DNA of 36,140 nucleotides from SVTX01 sp045658225 (GCA_045658225.1 JAZOUO010000019.1:1-36140); one strand, 5' to 3'; shown: positions 5,958 through 14,182, numbered from the stretch's first letter. Made by a program: numbers and translations. Notes: generated by a model from the sequence alone, not told the origin.

Positions 5958-5991
5958 GAGGAGCAGACTTTGGTCTGCTCCTCCTTTTTTT
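5958..5991 (+). terminator. Rho-independent terminator of the GGAGCAGA family
   Basis: Arms GAGGAGCAGAC (5958-5968) and GTCTGCTCCTC (5973-5983), then a run of seven T. It has no intact gene directly upstream, consistent with a deletion scar. Confidence 0.9.
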
Positions 5992-6041
5992 GCTGTCCTT
6001 TACCTAATAAAAATATTGAAGGGAAATTGTTTGAAGAAGGG

Positions 6042-6070
6042 TTGAAAAGGGTAGTTTTTTGTGTTATAAT
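6042..6070 (+). promoter_or_regulatory. Promoter of the YoaK-like gene
   Basis: TTGAAA (6042-6047), 17 bp, TATAAT (6065-6070), about 70 bp before the start codon. Confidence 0.7.
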
Positions 6071-6139
6071 GTTCAGTATCAAACAAGAGGGGCAGAAAAG
6101 CCGCCATTGCATAAGCTATCAAAAAATCGAGGAACCAAT

Positions 6140-6805
6140 ATGAAAACAAAATCAAATTCAATACCAATTATAGTCGGTCTGTTAATATCTCTTTCGGCGG
6201 GGTTGATGGATGTATATTCTTTTTTGTTCAGAGGAAAAGTTTTTGCCAATGCGCAAACAGGAAATTTTATTCTTCTGGGAGTAAATTTGTTCCGAGGCAA
6301 TTTTTCTGAAGCGCTAAGGTATATCGTACCTATAACCTTTTTTGGCATCGGCATAGTGCTTGCTTTTGTAATATCACAGATCCAAGAATTTAACGAGAAG
6401 CATAAGTTCTTTTCTGTGCTCGTCTTTGAGGCGATTGCTCTTTCTGCAGTTGCTTTTATCCCGCAAAGCCACAATCTGATCGCCAATTCGCTGATCTCCT
6501 TTGTTTGCGGTATTCAGCTCGAGATGTTTCAGCGAATCATTAACACGTCTGTCGCCACGACGATGTGTATAGGTAATTTCAGACTGTTTGTACATAATGC
6601 ATTAGACTATTTGTATAAAAAAGATAAGGAATCAATAAAAAAGTCGCTTCTTTATATATCGGTGATCTTTGTTTTTGTTCTTGGAGCCGTCATAGGAAGC
6701 TTCCTGATAGAATTTTTTGCGGAGTTTGCGATCATAGGAAGCAGTGCGGTGCTTATTCTCTCGGCAATAATATTTTTTGCGAGAAGCAACATTGAGGGTG
6801 CATAA
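6140..6805 (+). CDS. YoaK/DUF1275-family membrane protein
   Basis: A 221-residue integral membrane protein with about six hydrophobic helices. The family signature is the N-terminal SLSAGLMDVYSFLFRGKVF followed by ANAQTGNFILLGV, typical of YoaK (DUF1275) proteins, whose substrate and role are unknown. The ATG at 6140 with GAGGAAC upstream is chosen; a frame open from 6059 would run back to the predicted -10 box and is not supported. It is a single gene with its own promoter and terminator, between the rubredoxin remnant and the arginine cluster. Nothing in the context links it to either. Confidence 0.88.
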   Translation: MKTKSNSIPIIVGLLISLSAGLMDVYSFLFRGKVFANAQTGNFILLGVNLFRGNFSEALRYIVPITFFGIGIVLAFVISQIQEFNEKHKFFSVLVFEAIALSAVAFIPQSHNLIANSLISFVCGIQLEMFQRIINTSVATTMCIGNFRLFVHNALDYLYKKDKESIKKSLLYISVIFVFVLGAVIGSFLIEFFAEFAIIGSSAVLILSAIIFFARSNIEGA

Positions 6806-6890
6806 ATGAATAATAATTCAAAACTTAAGATGGCGCAAGGTTCCTTGCGAGTTGGATTGTTGCGAAATAACACGTTTGTATTTGGTAATT

Positions 6891-6937
6891 ATGTGCATTT
6901 TAATGGCGATAAATGCCGCCAAAATGCACATTTTTTA
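6891..6937 (+). terminator. Terminator after the YoaK-like gene
   Basis: Arms ATGTGCATTTT (6891-6901) and AAAATGCACAT (6921-6931) with a smaller GGC/GCC hairpin in the loop, followed by a T run. Confidence 0.85.
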
Positions 6938-6964
6938 TGAAAAACAATTAATTTTGAAAAAGTA

Positions 6965-7017
6965 TTGAATTTAACGAGCAATCGTGTTATAATATGTGCA
7001 TAAATAAAAACACAATT
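6965..7017 (+). promoter_or_regulatory. argG promoter with ARG box (AhrC/ArgR operator)
   Basis: Promoter TTGAAT (6965-6970), 17 bp, TATAAT (6988-6993). Bases 6999-7017 read CATAAATAAAAACACAATT, close to the Bacillus AhrC consensus CATGAATAAAAATKCAAKT as I recall it. It lies over the expected transcription start, so arginine-dependent repression by an ArgR/AhrC protein is likely. The repressor gene is not in the window. Confidence 0.75.
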
Positions 7018-7044
7018 GCATAATTATACAGAGGGGATGCAAAT

Positions 7045-8268
7045 ATGGCAAACAAGGAATTCAAAAAAATAGTATTGGCTTATTCGGGAGGACTTGACAC
7101 CTCCATCATAATTCCGTGGTTGAAGGAAAACTATAACAATCCGGAAATTATTGCAGTATCCGGAAACGTCGGGCAGGCAGACGAGCTTGAGGGACTTGAA
7201 GAAAAGGCGCTTAAAACAGGCGCGTCCAAGCTTTACGTTCTTGATCTTACCGAAGAATACGTTGACGACTATATCATTCCGTGTATGAAGGCGGGGGCGG
7301 TTTACGAGGAGTATCTTCTTGGTACGAGCCACGCGCGTCCTTGTATTGCGAAGGGACTCGTTGAAGTCGCGCTCAAGGAAGGAGCTGACGCTATCTGCCA
7401 CGGTTGTACGGGTAAGGGCAACGACCAGGTGCGCTTTGAACTTACTATCAAGTATTTCGCTCCCAATATGCCGATTATCGCTCCTTGGCGTGAGTGGGAT
7501 ATCAAATCGCGCGAGGAAGAGATCGACTATGCGGAGGCACACAACGTTCCTCTTAAGATAAACCGCGAAACCAACTACTCAAAGGACAAGAATCTTTGGC
7601 ATCTTTCGCACGAGGGGCTTGACCTTGAGGATACCGGCAACGAGCCTATGTACGAGAAGCCCGGATTTCTTGAAATGGGCGTTTCTCCCATTCAGGCACC
7701 CGATACTCCTACCTACGTTGAGCTTGATTTCGTTAAGGGTGTTCCCGTGGCTATCAACGGCGAGAAGAAGAGCGCAAAGAACATTATTCTCGACCTCAAC
7801 AAGCTCGGCGGAGAAAACGGCATCGGTCTTCTTGACATCGTTGAGAACAGACTTGTCGGTATGAAGTGCCGCGGTGTTTACGAAACTCCCGGCGGAACTA
7901 TTCTTTACAAGGCGCACAGCGTGCTTGAAAGCATCTGCCTTGATAAGATGACACTCCACGAAAAGCAGAAGCTTGCTATCACCTATGCAGAGCTTGTATA
8001 TAACGGTCAGTGGTTCACGCCCTTGCGTGAGGCTCTTGCCGCATTCGTTGATAAGACTCAGGAAAAGGTGACCGGTAAAGTTCGCTTGAAGCTCTACAAG
8101 GGTAATATGATCAATGCGGGAGTTTGGTCCGATTACTCGCTCTATTCCGAGGAGATCGCAACCTTCGGCGAGTCCGACTACGACCAGAAGGATAGCGCGG
8201 GATTTATCAATCTTTACGGTCTTCCTATTAAGGTTCAGGCTATGGTTGATGCAAAAAATAAAAAATAA
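7045..8268 (+). CDS. argG: Argininosuccinate synthase
   Basis: Joins citrulline and aspartate using ATP to make argininosuccinate in the cytosol. The N-type ATP pyrophosphatase loop AYSGGLDTS is at residues 12-20. Other family segments are GCTGKGNDQVRFE, the aspartate/citrulline-binding region TNYSKDKNLWHLSHEG and the GRTV-like stretch GRKAL-equivalent positions further on. At 407 aa it has normal full length. GAGGGG lies before the ATG. It heads the operon argG-argH-ABC importer, 12 bp from argH, under the ARG-box promoter. Confidence 0.97.
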   Translation: MANKEFKKIVLAYSGGLDTSIIIPWLKENYNNPEIIAVSGNVGQADELEGLEEKALKTGASKLYVLDLTEEYVDDYIIPCMKAGAVYEEYLLGTSHARPCIAKGLVEVALKEGADAICHGCTGKGNDQVRFELTIKYFAPNMPIIAPWREWDIKSREEEIDYAEAHNVPLKINRETNYSKDKNLWHLSHEGLDLEDTGNEPMYEKPGFLEMGVSPIQAPDTPTYVELDFVKGVPVAINGEKKSAKNIILDLNKLGGENGIGLLDIVENRLVGMKCRGVYETPGGTILYKAHSVLESICLDKMTLHEKQKLAITYAELVYNGQWFTPLREALAAFVDKTQEKVTGKVRLKLYKGNMINAGVWSDYSLYSEEIATFGESDYDQKDSAGFINLYGLPIKVQAMVDAKNKK

Positions 8269-8280
8269 GGTATAAGCTTT

Positions 8281-9669
8281 ATGGAAAAAATGTGGGCGGG
8301 ACGCACCGCCGGGAACACGTCGGCTATGGCTGACGACTTCAATTCCTCAATACATATAGACTCTTGTATGTATAAGGAGGACATAAAGGGCTCTATGGCG
8401 CACAGCGCAATGCTTTGTGAGGTTGGAATACTCACAGCAGCAGAAGCAGATGCCATAATAGCTGCCCTTGACGGCATACTTTCGGACATTGAGAGTGGGG
8501 AGCTAGAGATCAATATGAACGCCGAGGACATTCATATGTTCGTTGAATCGGTGCTGACCGAAAGGATCGGTGATCTTGGTAAGAAGCTCCACACCGCAAG
8601 AAGCCGAAACGACCAGGTTGCAGTTGATATGCGACTTTATATGCGAGGGAAGTGCGAGGAGATAAAAGCGCTCCTCCTTGATCTCATCGATGCGATCGCA
8701 ACGGTCGCCGCCGAGCACAAGTACGATATAATGCCCGGATACACACATCTGCAAAGGGCGCAGCCCATCGTATTTGCTCATCACCTCTTGGCCTACGCGG
8801 AGATGTTTAAAAGGGATCTTTCAAGACTTGAGGATGCAAATGCAAGAATGAATTATTCGCCACTTGGAGCGTGTGCTCTTGCGGGAACTACTTATCCTAT
8901 ATCGAGAGAGATGACGGCAAAGGCGCTTGGCTTTGCAGGATATTGTCAGAACAGCATTGATGCGGTATCGGACAGAGATTTTTGCGCAGAGTTGCTCTCG
9001 GTATATTCTATAATTATGATGCATCTTTCAAGGTTTTCGGAGGAGATGATCCTTTGGTCAAGCTGGGAATTTTCCTACGTTGAGCTTGACGATGCATACA
9101 CCACGGGCTCGTCAATCATGCCACAGAAGAAGAACTCCGATATGGCAGAGCTCGTAAGAGGAAAATGCGGCAGAGTTTACGGAGACCTTATGGGAACGCT
9201 CACGATGCTCAAGGGCCTTCCGCTTGCATACAACAAGGATATGCAGGAGGATAAGGAATCGCTCTTTGACGCGACGGACACGGTTGAGAGATGCCTTAAA
9301 ATATTCGCTCCAATGATAAGAACGATGAAGGTCAAGAGCGAGAATATGTACCGCGCGGCACAAAAGGGATTTATCAATGCAACCGATCTTGCAGACTATC
9401 TTACGAAGAAGGGAATGCCCTTCAGATCTGCATACAAGGTCACCGGCGCGATAGTTTCCGAGTGTATCGCAAAGGGAATCGTGGTTGACGATATGAGCCT
9501 TGAGGATTACAAATCCTACTCCGAGCTTTTTGAGGCTGATCTTTACGAGGAGATCTCGCTTAAGAGTTGCGTAGCAAAGAGAATTTCGGAGGGAGCTACG
9601 GGATACAGATCGGTTGAAAAACAACTTGAAAACATTATAAAATTTTTAAACGAAAAGAAAGGTAACTGA
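8281..9669 (+). CDS. argH: Argininosuccinate lyase
   Basis: Splits argininosuccinate to arginine and fumarate, the last step of arginine synthesis. The fumarase/aspartase superfamily signature GSSIMPQKKN is at residues 276-285, and the conserved TARSRNDQV and GYTHLQRAQP motifs precede it. At 462 aa it is full length and starts MEKMWAGRT, as is usual for the family. It lies 12 bp after argG and 4 bp before the importer gene, so all belong to one transcript. Confidence 0.97.
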   Translation: MEKMWAGRTAGNTSAMADDFNSSIHIDSCMYKEDIKGSMAHSAMLCEVGILTAAEADAIIAALDGILSDIESGELEINMNAEDIHMFVESVLTERIGDLGKKLHTARSRNDQVAVDMRLYMRGKCEEIKALLLDLIDAIATVAAEHKYDIMPGYTHLQRAQPIVFAHHLLAYAEMFKRDLSRLEDANARMNYSPLGACALAGTTYPISREMTAKALGFAGYCQNSIDAVSDRDFCAELLSVYSIIMMHLSRFSEEMILWSSWEFSYVELDDAYTTGSSIMPQKKNSDMAELVRGKCGRVYGDLMGTLTMLKGLPLAYNKDMQEDKESLFDATDTVERCLKIFAPMIRTMKVKSENMYRAAQKGFINATDLADYLTKKGMPFRSAYKVTGAIVSECIAKGIVVDDMSLEDYKSYSELFEADLYEEISLKSCVAKRISEGATGYRSVEKQLENIIKFLNEKKGN

Positions 9670-9673
9670 GAGA

Positions 9674-10438
9674 ATGAAAAAGATTATTGCACTTATTATT
9701 TGTATTATAACGATCGCGTGCCTCTTTGTATCCTGCGGCGCTAAGGGCAAGACGCTTGAAGAGGTTAAGGCGGCAGGCAAGCTTACGGTAGCGACATCCC
9801 CCGATTTTCCCCCCTTTGAAAGCCTTGAGGGTGACGAGGTAGTTGGTATTGAGGTTGATATTATGAAGCTTATCGCTGCAGAGCTTGGTGTTGAGCTTGA
9901 GATCATAGAGATGGACTTTGATGCAGTGCTTCTCGGTATTCAGTCTGCAAAGTACGACTGCGGTATGTCCGGTATTACCGCCAGTGACGATCGTAAGGAA
10001 AATATGCTCTTTACAACACCTTACTACAATGCCGCTCAGGTTATCGTAGTTAAGGCGGGAAGCGATATCAAGGGCAAGGCTGACCTTAATGGCAAGAAGG
10101 TCTCTGTTCAGACGGGTACGACTGCTGACGCGGGCTGTACTGAAGCCGGCTATAACGTTCAGGCTTTTGCGGCTAATGCAGATGCAAAGGCGGCTCTTAC
10201 GACAGGCAAGGTTGACGCGTGGGTAGTTGACAATCTCACCGCTCAGCAGATGGTAGAGGAGGGTGACGGACTTGTTATCCTTGAAGAGAAAATGACCGAT
10301 GAGCCTTACGCGTTTGCATTTGCATTCGGATCTGAGGATCTTGTTGCAGAGATCGACGCAATTCTTGCAAAGCTTATAGCTGACGGCACTATTGAGGACA
10401 TCTTTGCAAATTACGGCGAAACGTATTTCAAACCCTAA
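9674..10438 (+). CDS. Amino-acid ABC transporter, substrate-binding lipoprotein
   Basis: A 254-residue member of the family-3 solute-binding proteins. An N-terminal hydrophobic helix ends in the lipobox LFVSC, so the protein is probably lipid-anchored on the outer face of the membrane. The mature part begins LTVATSPDFPPFE and contains the ligand-contact segments GMSGITASDDRKE and SVQTGTTAD, typical of polar or basic amino-acid binders. Its position four bases after argH, in an operon with argG and argF, points to arginine, ornithine, citrulline or a related substrate; the ligand cannot be read from the sequence. Confidence 0.93.
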   Translation: MKKIIALIICIITIACLFVSCGAKGKTLEEVKAAGKLTVATSPDFPPFESLEGDEVVGIEVDIMKLIAAELGVELEIIEMDFDAVLLGIQSAKYDCGMSGITASDDRKENMLFTTPYYNAAQVIVVKAGSDIKGKADLNGKKVSVQTGTTADAGCTEAGYNVQAFAANADAKAALTTGKVDAWVVDNLTAQQMVEEGDGLVILEEKMTDEPYAFAFAFGSEDLVAEIDAILAKLIADGTIEDIFANYGETYFKP

Positions 10439-10457
10439 GAATTAATACTAACAAAGT

Positions 10458-10495
10458 AGCGGCTCCGCGAAAAACAAGCGGAGCTGCTTGAGTTT
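10458..10495 (+). terminator. Intercistronic hairpin after the binding-protein gene
   Basis: Arms AGCGGCTCCGC (10458-10468) and GCGGAGCTGCT (10478-10488) with one G-U pair, followed by TGAGTTTTATT. In ABC operons such a structure commonly gives more binding protein than membrane subunits by partial termination or 3' protection. Confidence 0.65.
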
Positions 10496-10530
10496 TATTA
10501 ACTCATATAAGGAAAGGAAAAAACTTCAAA

Positions 10531-11214
10531 ATGAGTTGGATTGACAAGTTACAACAAACCTTTGTAGAGGGCGACAGATATATGTGGCTTATCGAGGGTC
10601 TTATAAACACCCTCATAATCACACTTGGCGCGCTTGTGATGGGTGTTATTATCGGTACGCTGATCGCTATCACAAAGTATTTTTGCGACGGCAACAAGAA
10701 GCTTCGCATTTTCAGCTGGATATGCGATCTTTACACCACAGTTATACGCGGCATACCGATCACTGTTCTTCTGCTTATGTTTTTCTACATAATTTTAGTG
10801 TCGGCAGACGGTGTTACCGTTGCTATAATTGCGTTCGGTATCAACTCGGGCGCGTATATGGCAGAACTTATCAGAAGCGGAATCAATGCGGTTGATAAAG
10901 GGCAGATGGAGGCGGCAAGAAGCCTTGGTATGTCTAAGGGACAGGCGATGGCAAAGATCATCTTTCCTCAGGCGATAAAGAATATTCTCCCTGCTATCGG
11001 TAACGAGTGCATCGCGCTCTTAAAGGAAACTTCTGTTGCGGGTTACGTTGCAATAGTTGATATTACGAGGGCTGCTGCCAATATAAGAAACAAGACCTTT
11101 GATGCGGTAAACCCCATTATCCTTTTGGCACTTATATATCTTGTGCTTGTAGTCGTTATGACAAAGCTTCTTGCAGTTCTTGAAAGGAGGCTGAGAAAGA
11201 GCGATGGAAAATAA
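10531..11214 (+). CDS. Amino-acid ABC transporter permease
   Basis: A 227-residue HisM/GlnP-type inner membrane subunit with about five helices. The EAA loop that docks the ATPase reads EAARSLGMSKGQAMAKIIFP, and the segment RGIPITVLL matches the usual RGTPLLVQL region of polar amino-acid permeases. GGAAAGG precedes the ATG. Its 3' end overlaps the ATPase gene by 11 bp, so the two are translationally coupled. Confidence 0.95.
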   Translation: MSWIDKLQQTFVEGDRYMWLIEGLINTLIITLGALVMGVIIGTLIAITKYFCDGNKKLRIFSWICDLYTTVIRGIPITVLLLMFFYIILVSADGVTVAIIAFGINSGAYMAELIRSGINAVDKGQMEAARSLGMSKGQAMAKIIFPQAIKNILPAIGNECIALLKETSVAGYVAIVDITRAAANIRNKTFDAVNPIILLALIYLVLVVVMTKLLAVLERRLRKSDGK

Positions 11215-11941
11215 TATCATCATAAGCACTAAAGGGCTCAAAAAGAGCTTTGAAGAGCTTGACGTTCTCAAGGGAATAGATATTGACATATGCCGAGGTG
11301 ACGTCGTGTGTGTTATCGGAGTGTCGGGCTCGGGAAAGTCTACGTTCTTACGTTGTCTTAACCTTTTGGAGCAGCCCACACAGGGCAGCATAATTTTCAA
11401 TGATGCAGAGCTTACGAACGCTAAGGCAGACCTTAATCTTCATAGACAAAAGATGGGAATGGTTTTTCAGCAGTTTAACCTTTTTCCTCATTTGACGATA
11501 TTGCAAAACCTCACTCTCGCACCTATGATGCTGAAAAAGGTGTCTAAGGAAGAGGCTGAAGCCAAGGCTTTATCTCTGCTTTCACGAGTTGGACTTGCCG
11601 ATAGAGCGACGTCCTACCCAAATCAGCTTTCGGGCGGTCAGAAGCAAAGAGTTGCCATTGTCCGTGCGCTCTGTATGGAGCCGGAGGTAATGCTTTTTGA
11701 CGAGCCTACGAGCGCTTTGGACCCTGAGATGGTCGGCGAAGTTCTTGACGTTATGAAGGAGCTTGCCAAGGAGGGAATGACCATGGTCGTAGTTACACAT
11801 GAAATGGGGTTTGCGCGTGAGGTTGCGAATCGCGTTATATTCCTTGACGACGGACTGTTGGTTGAGGACGGTACGCCTGAGGAGATCTTTGGTGCGCCGA
11901 AGACAGAGCGTCTTAAGACCTTTCTTTCAAAGGTTCTTTAA
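11204..11941 (+). CDS. Amino-acid ABC transporter ATP-binding protein
   Basis: A 245-residue GlnQ/HisP-type ATPase energising the importer. It shows Walker A GVSGSGKST, Q-loop QQFNLFPH, signature LSGGQKQRVAIVRAL, Walker B VMLFDEPTSALDP and the switch His in VTHEMGFA. The start lies inside the permease gene with AAAGGAGG upstream. A single permease and a single ATPase imply a homodimeric transporter. Confidence 0.96.
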   Translation: MENNIIISTKGLKKSFEELDVLKGIDIDICRGDVVCVIGVSGSGKSTFLRCLNLLEQPTQGSIIFNDAELTNAKADLNLHRQKMGMVFQQFNLFPHLTILQNLTLAPMMLKKVSKEEAEAKALSLLSRVGLADRATSYPNQLSGGQKQRVAIVRALCMEPEVMLFDEPTSALDPEMVGEVLDVMKELAKEGMTMVVVTHEMGFAREVANRVIFLDDGLLVEDGTPEEIFGAPKTERLKTFLSKVL

Positions 11942-12070
11942 AAAGAGAACAGCGTGAATGTTGCATTAACCCGAAGGCGAAACAAGCTTTTTTACGCGCA
12001 AATTTTGCCATGACGGCGGGATTTACTGATTACAATTTGTGCCGCTGGATGCAGCGGATGGAGGATTATT

Positions 12071-13075
12071 ATGAATTTAAAGGGCAAAAGCTTCTTAAAG
12101 CTTTTGGATTTTACATCTGAAGAGATTGCGTATCTTATTGATCTTGCTGCAGTGCTTAAGGAAAAGAAAAAAACGGGTGTACCTCACCGCATATGCGAGG
12201 GAAAGAATATAGCATTGATATTTGAGAAGACGAGCACGAGAACGAGATGCAGCTTTGAGGTGGCGGCTTATGACTTGGGTATGGGTGTAACCTACCTTGA
12301 TCCGACGGGATCGCAGATCGGAAAAAAAGAAAGTATTGCCGACACCGCAAGAGTACTTTGTAGAATGTATGATGGTATCGAGTACCGCGGTTACGGTCAG
12401 GAGATCGTGGAGGAGTTGGCAAAGCATTCCTCTGTTCCCGTATGGAATGGATTAACCAATGAGTTCCACCCGACTCAGATCCTTGCCGACATGTTGACGA
12501 TAAAAGAAAAATTCGGCAGTCTTAATGGAATAAACTTCGTTTATATGGGCGATGCGAGATACAATATGGGTAATTCGTTGATGGTAGGTTGCGCAAAGCT
12601 TGGAATTAACTTCACCGCTTGCGCTCCCGAAAAGTATTTCCCGAATTCTGAGCTTGTTAATATATGTCGTGATATTGCAAAGGAAAGCGGAGCACAGATC
12701 ACGCTTGAAACCGATCCCGAGATTGCAGTAAAGGGGGCAGACGTTATTTGTACTGATGTCTGGGTTTCTATGGGTGAGCCTGCATCGGTCTGGGAAGAGA
12801 GGATCAATGATCTGACACCTTACCGGGTAAACAGCTCTATAATGGCTGCGACAGGTAAAAAGGAAACAATCTTTATGCACTGTCTTCCTTCCTTCCACGA
12901 CCTGAAAACAGAGATAGGCAAGGAAATCGGAGATAAATTCGGAATTACTGCAATGGAAGTGACCGACGAGGTGTTTGAAAGCTCACAATCCGTAGTGTTT
13001 GATGAGGCCGAAAACAGAATGCATACCATCAAGGCTGTTATGGCGGCAACGCTGTCCGATGAAGTCCTTTTTTAA
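12071..13075 (+). CDS. argF: Ornithine carbamoyltransferase
   Basis: Makes citrulline from ornithine and carbamoyl phosphate. The carbamoyl-phosphate motif STRTR is at residues 55-59, HPTQ at 133-136, the ornithine-binding DVWVSMGE at 229-236 and HCLP at 270-273. At 334 aa it is full length. A GGAGG site precedes the start. A 129-bp leader after the importer (11942-12070), with small inverted repeats including CCGCT/AGCGG near 12043-12058, separates it from the ATPase gene; no terminator or clear promoter is visible there, so read-through is plausible. With argG and argH it completes ornithine-to-arginine conversion; argB, C, D and J are absent from the window. Confidence 0.97.
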   Translation: MNLKGKSFLKLLDFTSEEIAYLIDLAAVLKEKKKTGVPHRICEGKNIALIFEKTSTRTRCSFEVAAYDLGMGVTYLDPTGSQIGKKESIADTARVLCRMYDGIEYRGYGQEIVEELAKHSSVPVWNGLTNEFHPTQILADMLTIKEKFGSLNGINFVYMGDARYNMGNSLMVGCAKLGINFTACAPEKYFPNSELVNICRDIAKESGAQITLETDPEIAVKGADVICTDVWVSMGEPASVWEERINDLTPYRVNSSIMAATGKKETIFMHCLPSFHDLKTEIGKEIGDKFGITAMEVTDEVFESSQSVVFDEAENRMHTIKAVMAATLSDEVLF

Positions 13076-13119
13076 AAAGAACATATCCTTTCAGCTCAAA
13101 CATCAACTCGATCTTCTGC

Positions 13120-13179
13120 GACGAAGCTCGACACGGTAAGGCATTCGCAGGTCTTCTTGAGAGATATTTCGGTAAGTAA
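13120..13179 (+). pseudogene. Rubrerythrin 3' fragment
   Basis: Sixty bases match the last 60 of the rubrerythrin gene (4201-4260) at 54 positions. They still encode DEARHGKAFAGLLERYFGK and a stop, including the final metal-binding ExxH motif. There is no start codon or upstream homology; the sequence before it is argF spacer. It stands ahead of the second rubredoxin exactly as the intact gene stands ahead of the first, so it is a truncated copy of the rubrerythrin-rubredoxin pair. Confidence 0.9.
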
Positions 13180-13196
13180 GATTTTCGGGTAAGGCT

Positions 13197-13235
13197 GCGG
13201 GGAAAACCCTTTTTGAGAAAAGTGCTTTTCCCCGC
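13197..13235. repeat. Hairpin upstream of rubredoxin B
   Basis: Perfect arms GCGGGGAAAA (13197-13206) and TTTTCCCCGC (13226-13235). No T run follows. The GGGGAAAACC-type arm recalls the last hairpin of the pgk-tpiA spacer (about 1609-1634). Confidence 0.65.
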
Positions 13236-13296
13236 ACCCCTTTCCCAAAAACTTCCCCAAAAACAATACAATAACAAAAACAAGAGGTACACACCT

Positions 13297-13425
13297 ATGA
13301 AATACGTATGCCCTTGCGGTTATGAATACGATGAAGCAGTAGAAGGCGTAGCTTGGAACGAGCTCCCTGAAGACTGGGAATGCCCCGTTTGCGGACTCGG
13401 TAAGGACGCTTTCGAGGAAGCTTAA
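13297..13425 (+). CDS. Short rubredoxin, copy B (CPC knuckle, loop deleted)
   Basis: A 42-residue rubredoxin, shorter than the usual 50-54. Relative to copy A it lacks the DPDNGIAPGT loop and reads straight through DEAVEGVAW. Both knuckles are kept as YVCPCGY (C5, C7) and CPVCG (C29, C32), again with only one residue between the first pair. The start at 13297 with AAGAGG upstream matches copy A; an open frame back to 13213 crosses the hairpin and is not coding. A strong terminator follows. An FeS4 site is likely but its geometry would be unusual. Confidence 0.88.
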   Translation: MKYVCPCGYEYDEAVEGVAWNELPEDWECPVCGLGKDAFEEA

Positions 13426-13438
13426 TTTAATAAATATG

Positions 13439-13475
13439 GAGCAGACCGCGCGCCGCGGTCTGCTCTCTTTTCTTT
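13439..13475 (+). terminator. Rho-independent terminator after rubredoxin B
   Basis: Arms GAGCAGACCGCG (13439-13450) and CGCGGTCTGCTC (13454-13465) with loop CGC, then TCTTTTCTTTT. Layout and flanks parallel the terminator at 4621. Confidence 0.92.
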
Positions 13476-13477
13476 TA

Positions 13478-13506
13478 TTGACAAGCGGGAAGAAATATGT
13501 TATACT
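13478..13506 (+). promoter_or_regulatory. udk promoter
   Basis: TTGACA (13478-13483), 17 bp, TATACT (13501-13506). A 31-bp copy of this region is at 5897-5927. Confidence 0.85.
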
Positions 13507-13536
13507 CAACGTATAAAACAAAGTGGGAGAATTGTT

Positions 13537-14151
13537 ATGGCAACACCAATGCTTATAGGAATCGCGGGCGGTACGGGCTCGGGTAAGTCTACCTTTGCAA
13601 ACGGACTCAAGAAGCTTTTTTCTGACGATATAACCATTATTTCTTATGATAACTACTATAAGGCGCAGGACCATCTTACGATGGAGGAGAGAGTCAAGAC
13701 AAACTATGACTGTCCGGATGCGCTTGATACGGATCTGCTCGTAAAGCATCTTCGCCAGTTGCTTTCAGGCGAGTGTGTTGACGTGCCGAATTACGATTTC
13801 TGCATACATACAAGATGTCCCGAGGTCACACGTCTCTGTCCGACCTCCGTCATTATTATTGACGGTATTCTGACCTTCCACGACGAAAGGTTGCGCGAGC
13901 TTTTCGACATCAAGATTTTTGCCGATGCGGATGCGGATGAGAGAATTCTCCGTCGGCTCCGCCGCGACGTGACCGAGAGAGGCAGAGATATTGACGGAGT
14001 TATCAATCAGTACGTAAGCACGGTCAAGGTCATGCACGGAATCTACGTTGAGCCTACAAGGAAATATGCCGATATAATCATAAACGGCGGCAGAAACAAG
14101 ACTGCACTCGATATAGTTGCGGCAAGAATACAGAAAAAGCTCTCGCAATAA
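13537..14151 (+). CDS. udk: Uridine kinase family protein
   Basis: A 204-residue P-loop kinase that phosphorylates uridine or cytidine in pyrimidine salvage. It has Walker A GGTGSGKST near the N-terminus, then SYDNYYK, the nucleoside-binding NYDCPDALD and VPNYDF, and RRLRRDVTERGRD in the lid region. These are standard uridine kinase motifs at normal length. GGGAGAAT precedes the ATG. It has its own promoter and terminator and lies downstream of rubredoxin B. Confidence 0.93.
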   Translation: MATPMLIGIAGGTGSGKSTFANGLKKLFSDDITIISYDNYYKAQDHLTMEERVKTNYDCPDALDTDLLVKHLRQLLSGECVDVPNYDFCIHTRCPEVTRLCPTSVIIIDGILTFHDERLRELFDIKIFADADADERILRRLRRDVTERGRDIDGVINQYVSTVKVMHGIYVEPTRKYADIIINGGRNKTALDIVAARIQKKLSQ

Positions 14152-14182
14152 AGCCTAACCAAAGTTTAATTAAACAAAATGT

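Noticed and set aside
13213..13296. 28-residue N-terminal extension of rubredoxin B
   Set aside because: Runs through the hairpin region; copy A begins at the corresponding ATG with the same MKYVCP start.
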